Source: Streptomyces sp. NBC_00663
Lineage (GTDB): Bacteria > Actinomycetota > Actinomycetes > Streptomycetales > Streptomycetaceae
Direction: 5' to 3'
NCBI RefSeq assembly: GCF_036226885.1
Contig: NZ_CP109027.1
Location: forward strand, 1,860,001-1,924,000
DNA: 64,000 bases
Shown here: positions 44,356 to 52,309 of the stretch, in pieces
Position numbering within the stretch: the first letter of the stretch is position 1
Layout of the letters: each line of letters opens with the position of its first letter
Made by a program: the position numbers and the translations under genes
The notes under the pieces: model-generated
Told to the model about the DNA's origin: nothing
The model's database searches: none
Seen by the model: only the letters and a program-made list of their open reading frames with translations

Positions 44356-45120
44356 CTAGGGGCGCACGAGCAGCTGGAACTCGAAGGAGTAGCGGGTCGG
44401 CCGGTACGTGTGCGTGCCGAACTCGACGGCGCGGCCGGTGTCGTCGAAGGTCACACGCTGCATGGTGAGCAGCGGGGCGCCCGTCTCCTCGGCGAGCCGC
44501 TCGGCCTCGGCGGGGGTGGCGGCGCGGGCGCCGATGGACTGGCGGGCGCTGTGCAGGGTGATCCCCGCGGAGCGCATCAGCCGGTACAGGCCGGTGGCCT
44601 CCAGCTGGGCGGTGTCCAGGTCGAGCAGGCCGGGCGGGATGAAGTTGCACAGGTATGCCATCGGCTCGCCGTGTGCCAGGCGCAGCCGCTCGATGCGGTG
44701 CACGTCGCCGTCCTCGGCCACCCCGAGGGCGGCCGCGACCTCGGCGGAGGCGGGGACGAGGGTGTTGACGACGACCTTGGTCGCCGGGCGCTGTCCGGCG
44801 GTCTCCAGGTCGTCGTAGAGGCTGCTGAGCTCCAGCGGGCGCTTGACCTGGCTGTGCACGACCTGCGTGCCGACCCCGCGGCGGCGTACGAGCAGGCCCT
44901 TGTCGACGAGCGACTGGATGGCCTGGCGGACGGTCGGCCGGGACAGGCCGAGGCGCGCGGCGAGCTCGATCTCGTTGCCGAGCAGGCTGCCGGGGGTGAG
45001 CGCTCCGTGCTCGATCGCGGCTTCCAGCTGCTGGGACAGCTGGAAGTACAACGGCACCGGGCTGCTGCGGTCCACGCTGAGGTCGAGTGTCACGGTCGGG
45101 TCCACATCTGGTTTCGGCAC
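44356..45120 (-). CDS. GntR/HutC-family transcriptional regulator
   Basis: 254 residues: winged-helix GntR domain (~15-80; PLYFQLSQQLEAAIEHG, NEIELAARLGLSRPTVRQAI, LLVRRRGVGTQV) and a C-terminal UTRA ligand domain (~95-250; FIPPGLLDLD, MQRVTFDDTGRAVEFGTHTY). UTRA ligands are commonly phosphosugars or related small molecules. Start GTG 45120 follows TACGCT by 6 bp and lacks a Shine-Dalgarno, so it may be leaderless; a much longer frame is rejected as it crosses the divergent promoter. Operator palindromes upstream of the divergent oxidoreductase and the ROK kinase mark its regulon. Confidence 0.88.
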   Translation of the reverse strand: MPKPDVDPTVTLDLSVDRSSPVPLYFQLSQQLEAAIEHGALTPGSLLGNEIELAARLGLSRPTVRQAIQSLVDKGLLVRRRGVGTQVVHSQVKRPLELSSLYDDLETAGQRPATKVVVNTLVPASAEVAAALGVAEDGDVHRIERLRLAHGEPMAYLCNFIPPGLLDLDTAQLEATGLYRLMRSAGITLHSARQSIGARAATPAEAERLAEETGAPLLTMQRVTFDDTGRAVEFGTHTYRPTRYSFEFQLLVRP

Positions 45121-45170
45121 GGGCCGAGCGTAGCCGCGTGGCCGGTTGACGGGAAGTTGTGTAGTCCGAT

Positions 45171-45180
45171 TGTCCGGACA
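45171..45180. promoter_or_regulatory. TGTCCGGACA palindrome in the gntR/oxidoreductase divergent promoter (operator copy 2)
   Basis: ATTGTCCGGACATAT context. It is immediately upstream of the -35 of the oxidoreductase promoter. Same core as at 44280-44289. Confidence 0.65.
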
Positions 45181-45186
45181 TATGCA

Positions 45187-45216
45187 TTGACAGCGGGGGG
45201 TCCGCGACCACATTTT
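45187..45216 (+). promoter_or_regulatory. promoter of the Gfo/Idh gene with perfect -35
   Basis: TTGACA (45187-45192) is a full-consensus -35; CATTTT (45211-45216) 18 bp downstream fits a -10. The start would fall at or next to the ATG at 45223, giving a leaderless transcript; there is no Shine-Dalgarno. Confidence 0.55.
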
Positions 45217-45222
45217 GTTCAC

Positions 45223-46224
45223 ATGCGCATCGGGGTCATCGGTACCGGCCGGATCGGCACCATTCACGCGAGGACGCTCAGTCGTCATCGCGACGTCGGG
45301 TCCTTGATCCTCACGGACGCGGACGGCACACGGGCACAGGAGCTGGCCCACCGCTTAGGCGAGACGGCCGCCCCCGGGGTCGACGAGATCTTCCAGTGGG
45401 GCGTGGACGCGGTGGTGATCACCACGGCGACGTCGGCGCACGCCGAACTGATCGGTCGGGCAGCGCGCTCGGGGCTCCCGGTCTTCTGCGAGAAGCCGAT
45501 AGCCCTCGACCTGCCCGGCACGCTGCACGCCATCGACGAGGTCGAGACGGCCGGGACGGTCCTCCAGATGGGCTTCCAGCGCCGCTTCGACACGGGCTAC
45601 GCCGGCGCACGCGACGCGGTGCGATCGGGACGGCTCGGGCGGCTGCACACCGTGCGGGCGCTCACCTCCGACCAGGAGCCGCCGCCGGCCGCCTGGCTGC
45701 CGCTGTCCGGCGGGCTGTACCGGGACACCCTGATCCACGACTTCGACATGCTGCGCTGGGTGACCGGGCGGGAGGTGGCGGACGTGTACGCGGCCGGATC
45801 GGACGCGGGGCCCGCGATGTTCCGCGCGGCGGGCGATGTCGACACGGCCGCGGCCGTCCTCACCCTCGACGACGGCACGCTCGCCACGGCGACGGCGACC
45901 CGGCTGAACGGGGCGGGCTACGACGTCCGCATGGAGCTGGCCGGGGAGCTCGACCAGATCGTGGTCGGCCTCGACGACCGCACCCCGATCGCCTCCACCG
46001 AGCCGACGGGCCCCCCGGCCGCCGACAAGCCGTGGGAGGGATTCCTGGAGCGGTTCGGACCGGCCTACGAGGCCGAACTCAACGCGTTCGTCGAGGTGGT
46101 ACGAGGTGAGCGCGCCAACCCCTGCGACGGGCGCGAGGCGTTGCAGGCGCTACGGATCGCCGAGGCGTGCGAGCTGTCACGGCGGGAGCGGCGGCCGGTG
46201 CGGCTGGGAGAGGTACTGGGCTGA
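45223..46224 (+). CDS. Gfo/Idh/MocA-family NAD(P)-dependent oxidoreductase (inositol dehydrogenase-like)
   Basis: 333 residues. Rossmann GVIGTGRIGTIHAR at the start, the catalytic CEKPIALDL segment with Lys, substrate-site histidine/aspartate in TLIHDFDMLRWV, and the closing KPWEGFLERFGPAYEAEL part. The family oxidises or epimerises sugars and inositol. Codon 45 is TTA (45355-45357), the leucine codon read by the late bldA tRNA in Streptomyces, so expression may be development-linked. Leaderless ATG; divergent from gntR, with its operator and a consensus -35. Its 3' end is part of a 38-bp tandem duplication. Confidence 0.9.
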   Translation: MRIGVIGTGRIGTIHARTLSRHRDVGSLILTDADGTRAQELAHRLGETAAPGVDEIFQWGVDAVVITTATSAHAELIGRAARSGLPVFCEKPIALDLPGTLHAIDEVETAGTVLQMGFQRRFDTGYAGARDAVRSGRLGRLHTVRALTSDQEPPPAAWLPLSGGLYRDTLIHDFDMLRWVTGREVADVYAAGSDAGPAMFRAAGDVDTAAAVLTLDDGTLATATATRLNGAGYDVRMELAGELDQIVVGLDDRTPIASTEPTGPPAADKPWEGFLERFGPAYEAELNAFVEVVRGERANPCDGREALQALRIAEACELSRRERRPVRLGEVLG

Positions 46225-46266
46225 CGGCGCGGCCGGTGCGGCTGGGAGAGGTACCGGGCTGACGGG
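46191..46266. repeat. 38-bp tandem duplication across the oxidoreductase stop codon
   Basis: The 38-bp segment 46191-46228 is repeated immediately at 46229-46266 with one difference (CTGGG against CCGGG). The first copy holds the last codons (RPVRLGEVLG) and TGA of the oxidoreductase gene; the second copy repeats them downstream as untranslated DNA. A very recent slippage or unequal crossover event. Confidence 0.85.
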
Positions 46267-46277
46267 GGCGCCCCGAG

Positions 46278-47462
46278 TCACCAGCGGACCGGCAGGCTCC
46301 GCATCCCCCGCATCAGCATCCCCGGCAGCCACTCGCCGGTGGGGCCGTCGAGGGCGAGGTCCGGTGCTCGCTCCAGCAGCGTCCGGATCGCCGTACGGGC
46401 CTCCAGGCGGGCCAGGGGTGCGCCCAGGCAGTAGTGGATGCCGTGGCCGAAGGCGAGGTGGCCCCGGGTGTCGCGGCGGATGTCGAAGCGGTCGGGGGCG
46501 GGGTAGCGCGCTCCGTCGCGGTCGGCGGCGGTGAGGCCGACCATCACCGCGTCGCCCCGCTCAATCCGCGCCCCGCCGATCTCCAGAGGCTCGGCGGCGA
46601 ACCGGAACGTGGCGTTCTCCACCGGCCCCTCCCAGCGGAGCGTCTCCTCGATCGCGCCGTCGAGCAGGCTCAAGTCGGAGCGTAGCGCGGTGAGTTGGTC
46701 CGGGTGGGTGAGCAGGGCGTGCACCCCGCTGGTGATGAGGTTGACCGTGGTCTCATGGCCCGCGATCAGCAGGATGAAGGCCATGCCCCGCAGTTCCTCC
46801 GGGGAGAGGCGGTCGCCGTCCTCGGCGGTGGTGCGGATGAGGTCGCCGAGCAGGTCGCCGTCGGGGCCGGCGGACGTCTTGGCCGCGATGAGCTCGGTGA
46901 GGTACTCGGCGAGCCGGACGAACGCGTCGTACTCGCTCTCGGCGCTGGTGGGGGCGACGGCCTCGCTGGTGATCTTCCGGAATTCCGTGCGGTCCATCTC
47001 GGGGACGCCGAGGAGTTCGCAGATGACGGTGAGGGGCAGCGGGTGGGCGAGGGAGTCCACGAGGTCGGCGCGGCCCCGCGCGAGCATCTCGTCCAGCAGG
47101 TCGTCGGTGATCTCCTGGATTCTGGGCCGCAGTTCCTCCACGCGGCGCATGGTGAAGGCGCGGGAGACCAGGGAGCGCAGCCGGGTGTGCTGGGGCGGGT
47201 CGGCGACCAGGAGGTACTTGCCGATCAGCTCCTCGTCGAGGAACGTCACGCCGATCTTGCGACCGTCCTTGGACAGGCGCGGGTCGGCGAGGGCCGCGCG
47301 TGCCTCCTCGTACCCCACGATCAGCCAGGTCTCGTGGTGGGCGTCGGGTGCCGGCAGCCGGACCCGGTGCACCGGTCCACGGGCGCGCAGTCGCGCGTAC
47401 ACCGGATGCGGGTCCGTGCGGAACGCCGCGCCGTACTCCCCCAGGTCGATCACTTCGGTCAT
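46278..47462 (-). CDS. cytochrome P450 (CYP105/107-like)
   Basis: 394 residues, usual for soluble actinobacterial P450s. I-helix AGHETTVN with the oxygen-activating Thr, EETLR (ExxR), and heme-binding FGHGIHYCLGAPLA with the ligand cysteine. It hydroxylates a small molecule with a ferredoxin partner; no ferredoxin gene follows, so electron supply is external. Substrate unknown. No biosynthetic genes are adjacent. The ATG at 47462 has GAGGGGATCGAG upstream. Confidence 0.92.
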   Translation of the reverse strand: MTEVIDLGEYGAAFRTDPHPVYARLRARGPVHRVRLPAPDAHHETWLIVGYEEARAALADPRLSKDGRKIGVTFLDEELIGKYLLVADPPQHTRLRSLVSRAFTMRRVEELRPRIQEITDDLLDEMLARGRADLVDSLAHPLPLTVICELLGVPEMDRTEFRKITSEAVAPTSAESEYDAFVRLAEYLTELIAAKTSAGPDGDLLGDLIRTTAEDGDRLSPEELRGMAFILLIAGHETTVNLITSGVHALLTHPDQLTALRSDLSLLDGAIEETLRWEGPVENATFRFAAEPLEIGGARIERGDAVMVGLTAADRDGARYPAPDRFDIRRDTRGHLAFGHGIHYCLGAPLARLEARTAIRTLLERAPDLALDGPTGEWLPGMLMRGMRSLPVRW

Positions 47463-47739
47463 CTCGATCCCCTCCCCGTTGCCCCCTCAACGCTCGGCAG
47501 CGCCCGCGAGTGCCCGCCAGTGCCTGTCCGGCGGATCAGGTCGCAGGGCAGCCGCGGTGCTTGATGTGGTGCCGGGGAGCGGGGTGATGGGGCCCCTCCC
47601 GCTCGAGCGAAGCCGAGAGTGGGGGAGCGTCGAGCTGCAAGGCGGAGGAGGACGGCGATGCGGAGCATCGGCAACCGACGACAACGCGGCAGATCGGCGT
47701 GCCAAACCCCGCGTCTGCGGCATGATCCGCCGGACAGGC
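47463..47739. repeat. probable interspersed Streptomyces repeat between P450 and response regulator genes
   Basis: A 277-bp gap with no gene. The core CCCCTCCCGCTCGAGC (47593-47608) faces GAGAGTGGGGGAG (47614-47626) as an imperfect hairpin built on the GCTCGAGCGAAGCCGAG word. Both it and the following GCATCGGCAACCGACGACAA and GCGTGCCAAACCCCGCG segments look familiar as multi-copy intergenic sequence in Streptomyces genomes (recollection only). A complete copy would be expected at other loci of the same chromosome. Confidence 0.4.
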
Positions 47740-48420
47740 CTAGTGCCCGTCCTCCCCCGTTTCCTCCAGAAGTCCCGCGTCGTAGGCGAGGAGGGCGATC
47801 TGTACGCGGTTGTTGAGGTCGAGCTTGGCGAGGACGCGGGAGACATGGGTCTTGACGGTGGCGACGCTCATGAAGAGCTCCGCGGCGATCTCGGCGTTGG
47901 ACAGGCCCCGGCCGACGGCCACCGCCACCTCGCGCTCGCGGTCGTTGAGGGCGGCGATGCGCTCCCGCGCGCGCGTGCGACGCGTGTCGGCGGCGGCGCC
48001 CGCCGCGTGCCGCATCAACTGCCGGGTGACGGTGGGCGACAGGACGGGGTCGCCGGCCGCGACCCGGCGCACCGCGTCGACGATCTCGGCGGGCGGCGTG
48101 TCCTTCAGGACGAACCCGGCGGCGCCCGCGCGCAGGGCGCGCAGCACCTGGTCGTCGGCGTGGAAGGTGGTCAGGAGCACGACCTGCGGGGCGTCGGGGC
48201 GGGCGCGCAGCCGCTCGGTGGCGGTCAGGCCGTCCATGGCAGGCATCCGGATGTCCATGAGGACGACGTCCGGACGGGTGCGGTCGACGAGCGCCTCGAC
48301 ATCGCTTCCGTCGGCGGCCTCCCCGACGATCTCGATGCCGTCGGCACCACCGATCATCAGGGACAGGCCGGCCCGCACCAGCGGATCGTCGTCGACGAGG
48401 AGCAGTCTGATCGCGGTCAT
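47740..48420 (-). CDS. NarL/FixJ-family response regulator
   Basis: 226 residues. Receiver with acidic pocket (LLVDDDP), phosphoacceptor Asp56 (VVLMDIRMPAMDG), Thr and Lys (LTTF, LKDTPP), then a LuxR-type helix-turn-helix (LNDREREVAVAVGRGLSNAE, VATVKTHVSRVLAKL). It activates or represses genes on phosphorylation. The sensor kinase of this class is normally directly upstream; here the nearest one is at 50604-51854 on the same strand, separated by a membrane protein and a truncated caspase gene. Partnership is plausible but not shown. Confidence 0.88.
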   Translation of the reverse strand: MTAIRLLLVDDDPLVRAGLSLMIGGADGIEIVGEAADGSDVEALVDRTRPDVVLMDIRMPAMDGLTATERLRARPDAPQVVLLTTFHADDQVLRALRAGAAGFVLKDTPPAEIVDAVRRVAAGDPVLSPTVTRQLMRHAAGAAADTRRTRARERIAALNDREREVAVAVGRGLSNAEIAAELFMSVATVKTHVSRVLAKLDLNNRVQIALLAYDAGLLEETGEDGH

Positions 48421-48465
48421 GGGGCTTACGTAATCACGGTTTCGAGGGGCGTACTTGTCATGTCG

Positions 48466-49518
48466 TCAGCCGCGCAGCCGCACTCCGTGCCGGGTCTGCA
48501 ACCGGTGGACCTCCCACCAGGCCACCGCGCACACCGAGGCCGGGCCGCCGACGAACGCCAGGACCGAGACGAGGGGTGGTCCGGGCGGCCGTCCGCCCGC
48601 GACCAGGCTGATGATCGCGAACTCCCACACCAGGACGCCGGTGAGCAGGGCGGGCAGTGCCGCGTGCACCCCGGCGGAGTTGAAACCGCTGCGCACGGCG
48701 GGGCCGGTGGCGAACCCCAGGAAGAACAGCAGCCAGTACAGGGGCACCATGAGCACGGCGGCGAGCCAGGGCACGTCGTCGCTCAGCGCGAAGATGCCCG
48801 TGATCAGGGGAATCGCCGTCACCGCGCCGACGTACCACAGGGCGGCCTTGCCCGCGGCGCGCATCCGCTGCCCCATGTGCGGCCTGGCGTGCGGCGGCGC
48901 CCAGCGGTAGAGCACGGCGATCACCACAGGGGCACTGAGGAGCAGCAGCGGCGGGGTGACCACGAGCCGCATCAGGTACTGCTGCTGCACCTCGCCGAAG
49001 TCCTCCGGCTTGCCGTAGGCGATGAGCAGGGCGAGGGTCATGGCGGCGGCGCTCAGGGCTCGCGCCTTCTGAAGGCGTGTCACCTGCGGGTCGTGGTAGA
49101 GGCGGTGGGCGCGCGGTGGGAAGAGGCGGTGCGCCCGGACGCGGGCCGAGCGGGCGAACACGTACCCCGCCATCAGGAAGGGCACCACGAACCAGGTGCA
49201 CGGCAACAGCAGGAACAGCCAGACACAGCCGTGCATCCGCTGCCGTCCGGCGCGCAACAGGTCCCGCAGGGGCGGCCATTCGGCGCCGCGCAGACCGCCC
49301 AGCAGGCCTCCCTGCGGGACGTACGGGCGCGGCTGCGGGACGTACGGCGGGTAGGGGTTGGGGTACGGATACGGCTGGGGCGGGACGTAGGGCCCGGTGT
49401 TCGGGGGTGGTGGAGGCGGGCTGTAAGGACCGGGGTTCGGCGGTGGCGGCTGGTACGGGTTCGTCGGTGGTGGCTGATACGGCGGCTGGTACGGATTGTT
49501 GGGTCCCCCGAAGCTCAC
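48466..49518 (-). CDS. multi-spanning membrane protein, paralogue of 35203-36234
   Basis: 350 residues with a Pro/Tyr/Asn-rich disordered N-tail (~75 residues, repeated Pro-Pro-Pro-Asn-Pro-Tyr steps) and about 7 membrane segments. It shares APPHARPHMGQRMRA and the ending GGPASVCAVAWWEVHRLQTR with the other protein (APPHLRPHLRSRLRA; GGPLSVTAVALWELRRMRTR). Start is GTG with AAGGAA 8-9 nt upstream. It lies directly upstream of the response regulator gene (45-nt gap), so it may be co-expressed with it. Function unknown. Confidence 0.75.
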   Translation of the reverse strand: MSFGGPNNPYQPPYQPPPTNPYQPPPPNPGPYSPPPPPPNTGPYVPPQPYPYPNPYPPYVPQPRPYVPQGGLLGGLRGAEWPPLRDLLRAGRQRMHGCVWLFLLLPCTWFVVPFLMAGYVFARSARVRAHRLFPPRAHRLYHDPQVTRLQKARALSAAAMTLALLIAYGKPEDFGEVQQQYLMRLVVTPPLLLLSAPVVIAVLYRWAPPHARPHMGQRMRAAGKAALWYVGAVTAIPLITGIFALSDDVPWLAAVLMVPLYWLLFFLGFATGPAVRSGFNSAGVHAALPALLTGVLVWEFAIISLVAGGRPPGPPLVSVLAFVGGPASVCAVAWWEVHRLQTRHGVRLRG

Positions 49519-49688
49519 GCTGCTGTTCCTTCCGGCGTTAGCGGTGCCGCGGCCGCGCGAGGCCGGCCGATCGGTAGGCTCCAGTCAACTCGCCTCACGC
49601 CGCCGGGTCATGGGGTTGCGCGGATCCCACCGGCACGCGCCCCGTGAACGCCCCGTATGCGCCCTGTCATTGCTGGCAAGATCGCCGT

Positions 49689-50051
49689 ATGCGCACCGTG
49701 TACGCCCTGTTCGTGGGCATCGACGACTATCCGGGACGCCATCGGCTGCGGGGCTGTGTCAACGACGTGCGAGAAGCGGAGAGTTGGCTGCGGCGGCAAA
49801 CCCGGACGCTGACACCTGTGGTCAAGACCCTGCACGACGGGGAGGCCTCCAGGGCGGCCGTGCCGGCGGCCGTGGAGCGGCATCCCGGGCAGTGCGGGCC
49901 GGACGACACCGCGCTGTTCTGGTTCAGCGGGCACGGCAGCGAGTACCGCACCGACGATCCACGCGAGGCGACCGGCTGGGCGCAGGCGCTGGTGTGCCAG
50001 GACAGTCTGGGGCCGGGCGGCCAGCCGATGCTCCAGGACAGCGAGCTCTGA
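49689..50051 (+). pseudogene. truncated caspase-like (peptidase C14) protease gene
   Basis: 120 residues opening with MRTVYALFVGIDDYPGRHRL and GCVNDV, the first strand and loop of the caspase/metacaspase fold, and including the catalytic His in WFSGHGSEY. The frame ends at TGA just after QALVCQDSLGPGGQPMLQDS; the second catalytic block (Asp-Cys-Cys-His-Ser-Gly in complete proteins) is missing. The sequence after 50051 contains no continuation in any frame. It is therefore a 5' fragment that cannot be catalytic. Actinobacterial relatives often act in abortive-defence modules. Confidence 0.6.
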
Positions 50052-50603
50052 TCGGGCGACATTCGCGCCAGGCCGGACTCCATCTCTGCGATCCGCAGGG
50101 CGAGTTCGGCCTCGTCCTCACGTCGGGTGGCTTGGTGGGAGCGGTACCCGGCCAGTGGTACGGCCATGGCCAGGCTCTGCTGTTCGTGGGGAGCGCCGAA
50201 AGGCTCGTCGACAGGGCATCACCAGGGCGTGGTCAGGGCGGAGTCGAGGCGGGTCCAGGGGCGCGTGGGGCAAGGTCGGTGAGGGGCGGAGACGGGGCGG
50301 GGTGAAGCGGGGTGTCAGCCGCGGCAGCGGGCGGCGGACACCCCGCCCCACCGCGTCAACCGCAACAGCCGGTGGCGAGCACACCGCCCCCACCCCCACT
50401 CCGAGGCACTTACGCCCGCACCCCGAAACCGCCCCCAGCACACGCGCCACCCCCCAGGCACCCCCGCCGATGCCCCCTCACGCCACGGCAGCCAGCTCCG
50501 CACCGGAAAACCCCCGCCCACTCGCGCCCCACTCCCCAGGCACCCCCAGCCGACGCCCCCCAACTCACGCGCCGCCCTCCAGGCCCCCAGCCAACGCCAC
50601 CCC
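50052..50603. repeat. C-rich low-complexity stretch with degenerate copies of the kinase gene's 3' end
   Basis: No gene in 550 bp. Between about 50380 and 50600 the plus strand is strongly C-rich. On the minus strand GGFPVRSWLPW (around 50486-50518) and GGGFGVRA (around 50409-50432) echo the kinase C-terminus GGFGVRAWLPW (50607-50639). So the final coding segment and adjoining DNA have been repeated at least twice and then decayed. Confidence 0.5.
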
Positions 50604-51854
50604 TCACCCCCAGGGCAGCCAGGCCCGTACCCCGAAGCCCCCGTCCTCCTCCGGTCCGTGTTCCAGTCGGCCCCCGGCCAGGGTCGCCCGCTCGGTCAGG
50701 CCGATCAGCCCCTGCCCTGAGCCGGGTACGGGCGTCACCTCGCCCTCGGGTGCCGGGTTGCGGACCGTGACGGTGAGGCCCTCGCCCGGTGTGCCCTCGA
50801 CGGAGACGGCGACCTCGGCGCCGGGGGCGTGTTTGCGGGCGTTGGTGAGGCCCTCCTGGGCGATGCGGTAGGCGGTGCGGCCGACGGAGGCGGGGACGGT
50901 GGCGGGGTCGCTGACGCGAAGGTCGAGGGTGACCTTCATGCCGGCTTCGCGGGACTCGGCGACCAGCGCGTCCAGGGCGGCGAGCGTGGGCTGCGGGCGG
51001 CCCGTGTCGTCGTGGTCGCCCGCCCGCAGGACGCCGATGATTTCGCGCAGGTCCTGGAGGGCCTCGTGGGCGCTCTCCCGGATGACGCCGGCCGCCCGGG
51101 CGACCTCCTCCTGGGGTGCGTCGGGCCGGAACTCCAGCGCTCCGGCGTGGACGCTGAGCAGGGTGAGCCGGTGGGCGAGGACGTCGTGCATCTCGCGGGC
51201 GATGGCCTCGCGGGCCAGCCGCTGGGCCTGCTCGGCGCGGAGCCGGGCCTCGTTCTCGGCGCGCCGGGCGCGGTCCCTGAGGCTCAGCATGAGCTGCCGT
51301 TTGGAGCGGACGACCAGGCCGCAGGCGATGACCACGGCGGTCATCAGCACGATGATGACCACCGCGGCGAGGTAGGGCAGATCCGGGTCGGGGCGCAGCC
51401 AGAAGTAGAACGGGATGAGTGCCATGTTGGCGCCGCCCACCCAGGCCACGTACCGGAAGGGCCGGTGCACGGCGAGCGTGAACAGGGCGATCATGCAGGC
51501 GCCGCCCGCGGTGTCGGAGGCGACCCCCACGGGGACCGTCGCCACGGCGAGCCCCAGCGGCCAGCGGCGGCGCAGCCAGACCGCGCCGCAGGCGACCGCG
51601 CCGATCAGCTGGTCGACGTGGGCGAGGCTGTCCGCTACATGGGGGTTGTCGGCGACGGACTCCGCGCCGACCAGGCCGATGATCACGGCCACCGCGAAGC
51701 AGCTGAAGTCGACGAGCCAGTCGCGCGCGGTGCGCCGGGGCCGCCGCCCGGAGCGGTCGGCGTCGGGGTCGAGTTCGTTCAGGACCGCCGAGGGCAGCAG
51801 CCAGCGCCGGCCCGCGAAGAACTGGGGTACCGCCGTCTGCTTGTCACCGCTCAC
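50604..51854 (-). CDS. sensor histidine kinase (NarL-type, HisKA_3)
   Basis: 416 residues. N-terminal ~190 residues hold membrane helices (FSCFAVAVIIGLVG, LPYLAAVVIIVLMTAVVIAC), then a coiled linker, the phosphoacceptor His in REMHDVLAHRLTLLSVH, and a catalytic ATPase with NARKHAPG (N box) and GSGQGLIGLTERA (G box). It phosphorylates a NarL-type regulator. GTG 51854 is preferred: TAAATT ends 8 bp upstream and there is no Shine-Dalgarno, so it may be leaderless; TTG at 51863 is a weaker choice. The response regulator that normally follows is missing; the nearest is 2.2 kb away. Confidence 0.88.
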   Translation of the reverse strand: MSGDKQTAVPQFFAGRRWLLPSAVLNELDPDADRSGRRPRRTARDWLVDFSCFAVAVIIGLVGAESVADNPHVADSLAHVDQLIGAVACGAVWLRRRWPLGLAVATVPVGVASDTAGGACMIALFTLAVHRPFRYVAWVGGANMALIPFYFWLRPDPDLPYLAAVVIIVLMTAVVIACGLVVRSKRQLMLSLRDRARRAENEARLRAEQAQRLAREAIAREMHDVLAHRLTLLSVHAGALEFRPDAPQEEVARAAGVIRESAHEALQDLREIIGVLRAGDHDDTGRPQPTLAALDALVAESREAGMKVTLDLRVSDPATVPASVGRTAYRIAQEGLTNARKHAPGAEVAVSVEGTPGEGLTVTVRNPAPEGEVTPVPGSGQGLIGLTERATLAGGRLEHGPEEDGGFGVRAWLPWG

Positions 51855-52033
51855 GGTCGACAAATTTACGCACGGAAGCCCGGCGTCACCTCCGCGCGGA
51901 CGGGATCGGCTACCAAAGTCGCGGTGCCGGCGACTTTCGGCGCTTCGGCCCCGCCGGGACCGGGAACTTCCGTCGGACAGGCCTCGCCCCGCGGCCGATG
52001 ACTGTGGGGGGACCGCGGGGCGAGGGTCGTGCC

Positions 52034-52234
52034 ATGAAGCAATTGCTGGAGCTGTTCGGATTTCTCGCCCTGGTGCAGGGCGTGGCCGGCCTGGTGCACG
52101 AGTTCACCGACTGGCACTGGGGACTCGTGCAGAAGGTCGGCTTCCTCGACGGCTACGAGCTGTACGCGAGCGTCGCACTTCTCGTGCTGGCGATCGCGCT
52201 GTTCGCCGCCGCGGAGAGCCGGAGGTCCGGCTGA
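52034..52234 (+). CDS. small two-helix membrane protein
   Basis: 66 residues. Two hydrophobic segments (LLELFGFLALVQGVAGLVHE and ELYASVALLVLAIALFAAAE) around a Trp-rich loop (FTDWHWGLVQKVGFLDG), so both ends likely face the same side. GAGGG lies about 8 nt before the ATG. Monocistronic, divergent from the kinase gene. Function unknown; it is too short for a transporter and could be a modulator of a membrane complex. Confidence 0.7.
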   Translation: MKQLLELFGFLALVQGVAGLVHEFTDWHWGLVQKVGFLDGYELYASVALLVLAIALFAAAESRRSG

Positions 52235-52309
52235 ACGCGGACCGGGCCTCCGGCCTGCCGCACTGTTCCTCGACGCCTCGGTGGGGGTTTCGACCTTCGA
52301 ACCAGCAGC

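Noticed and set aside
47500..47740. Gap before the response regulator considered as an insertion sequence
   Set aside because: No transposase frame or terminal inverted repeats with target duplication were seen.
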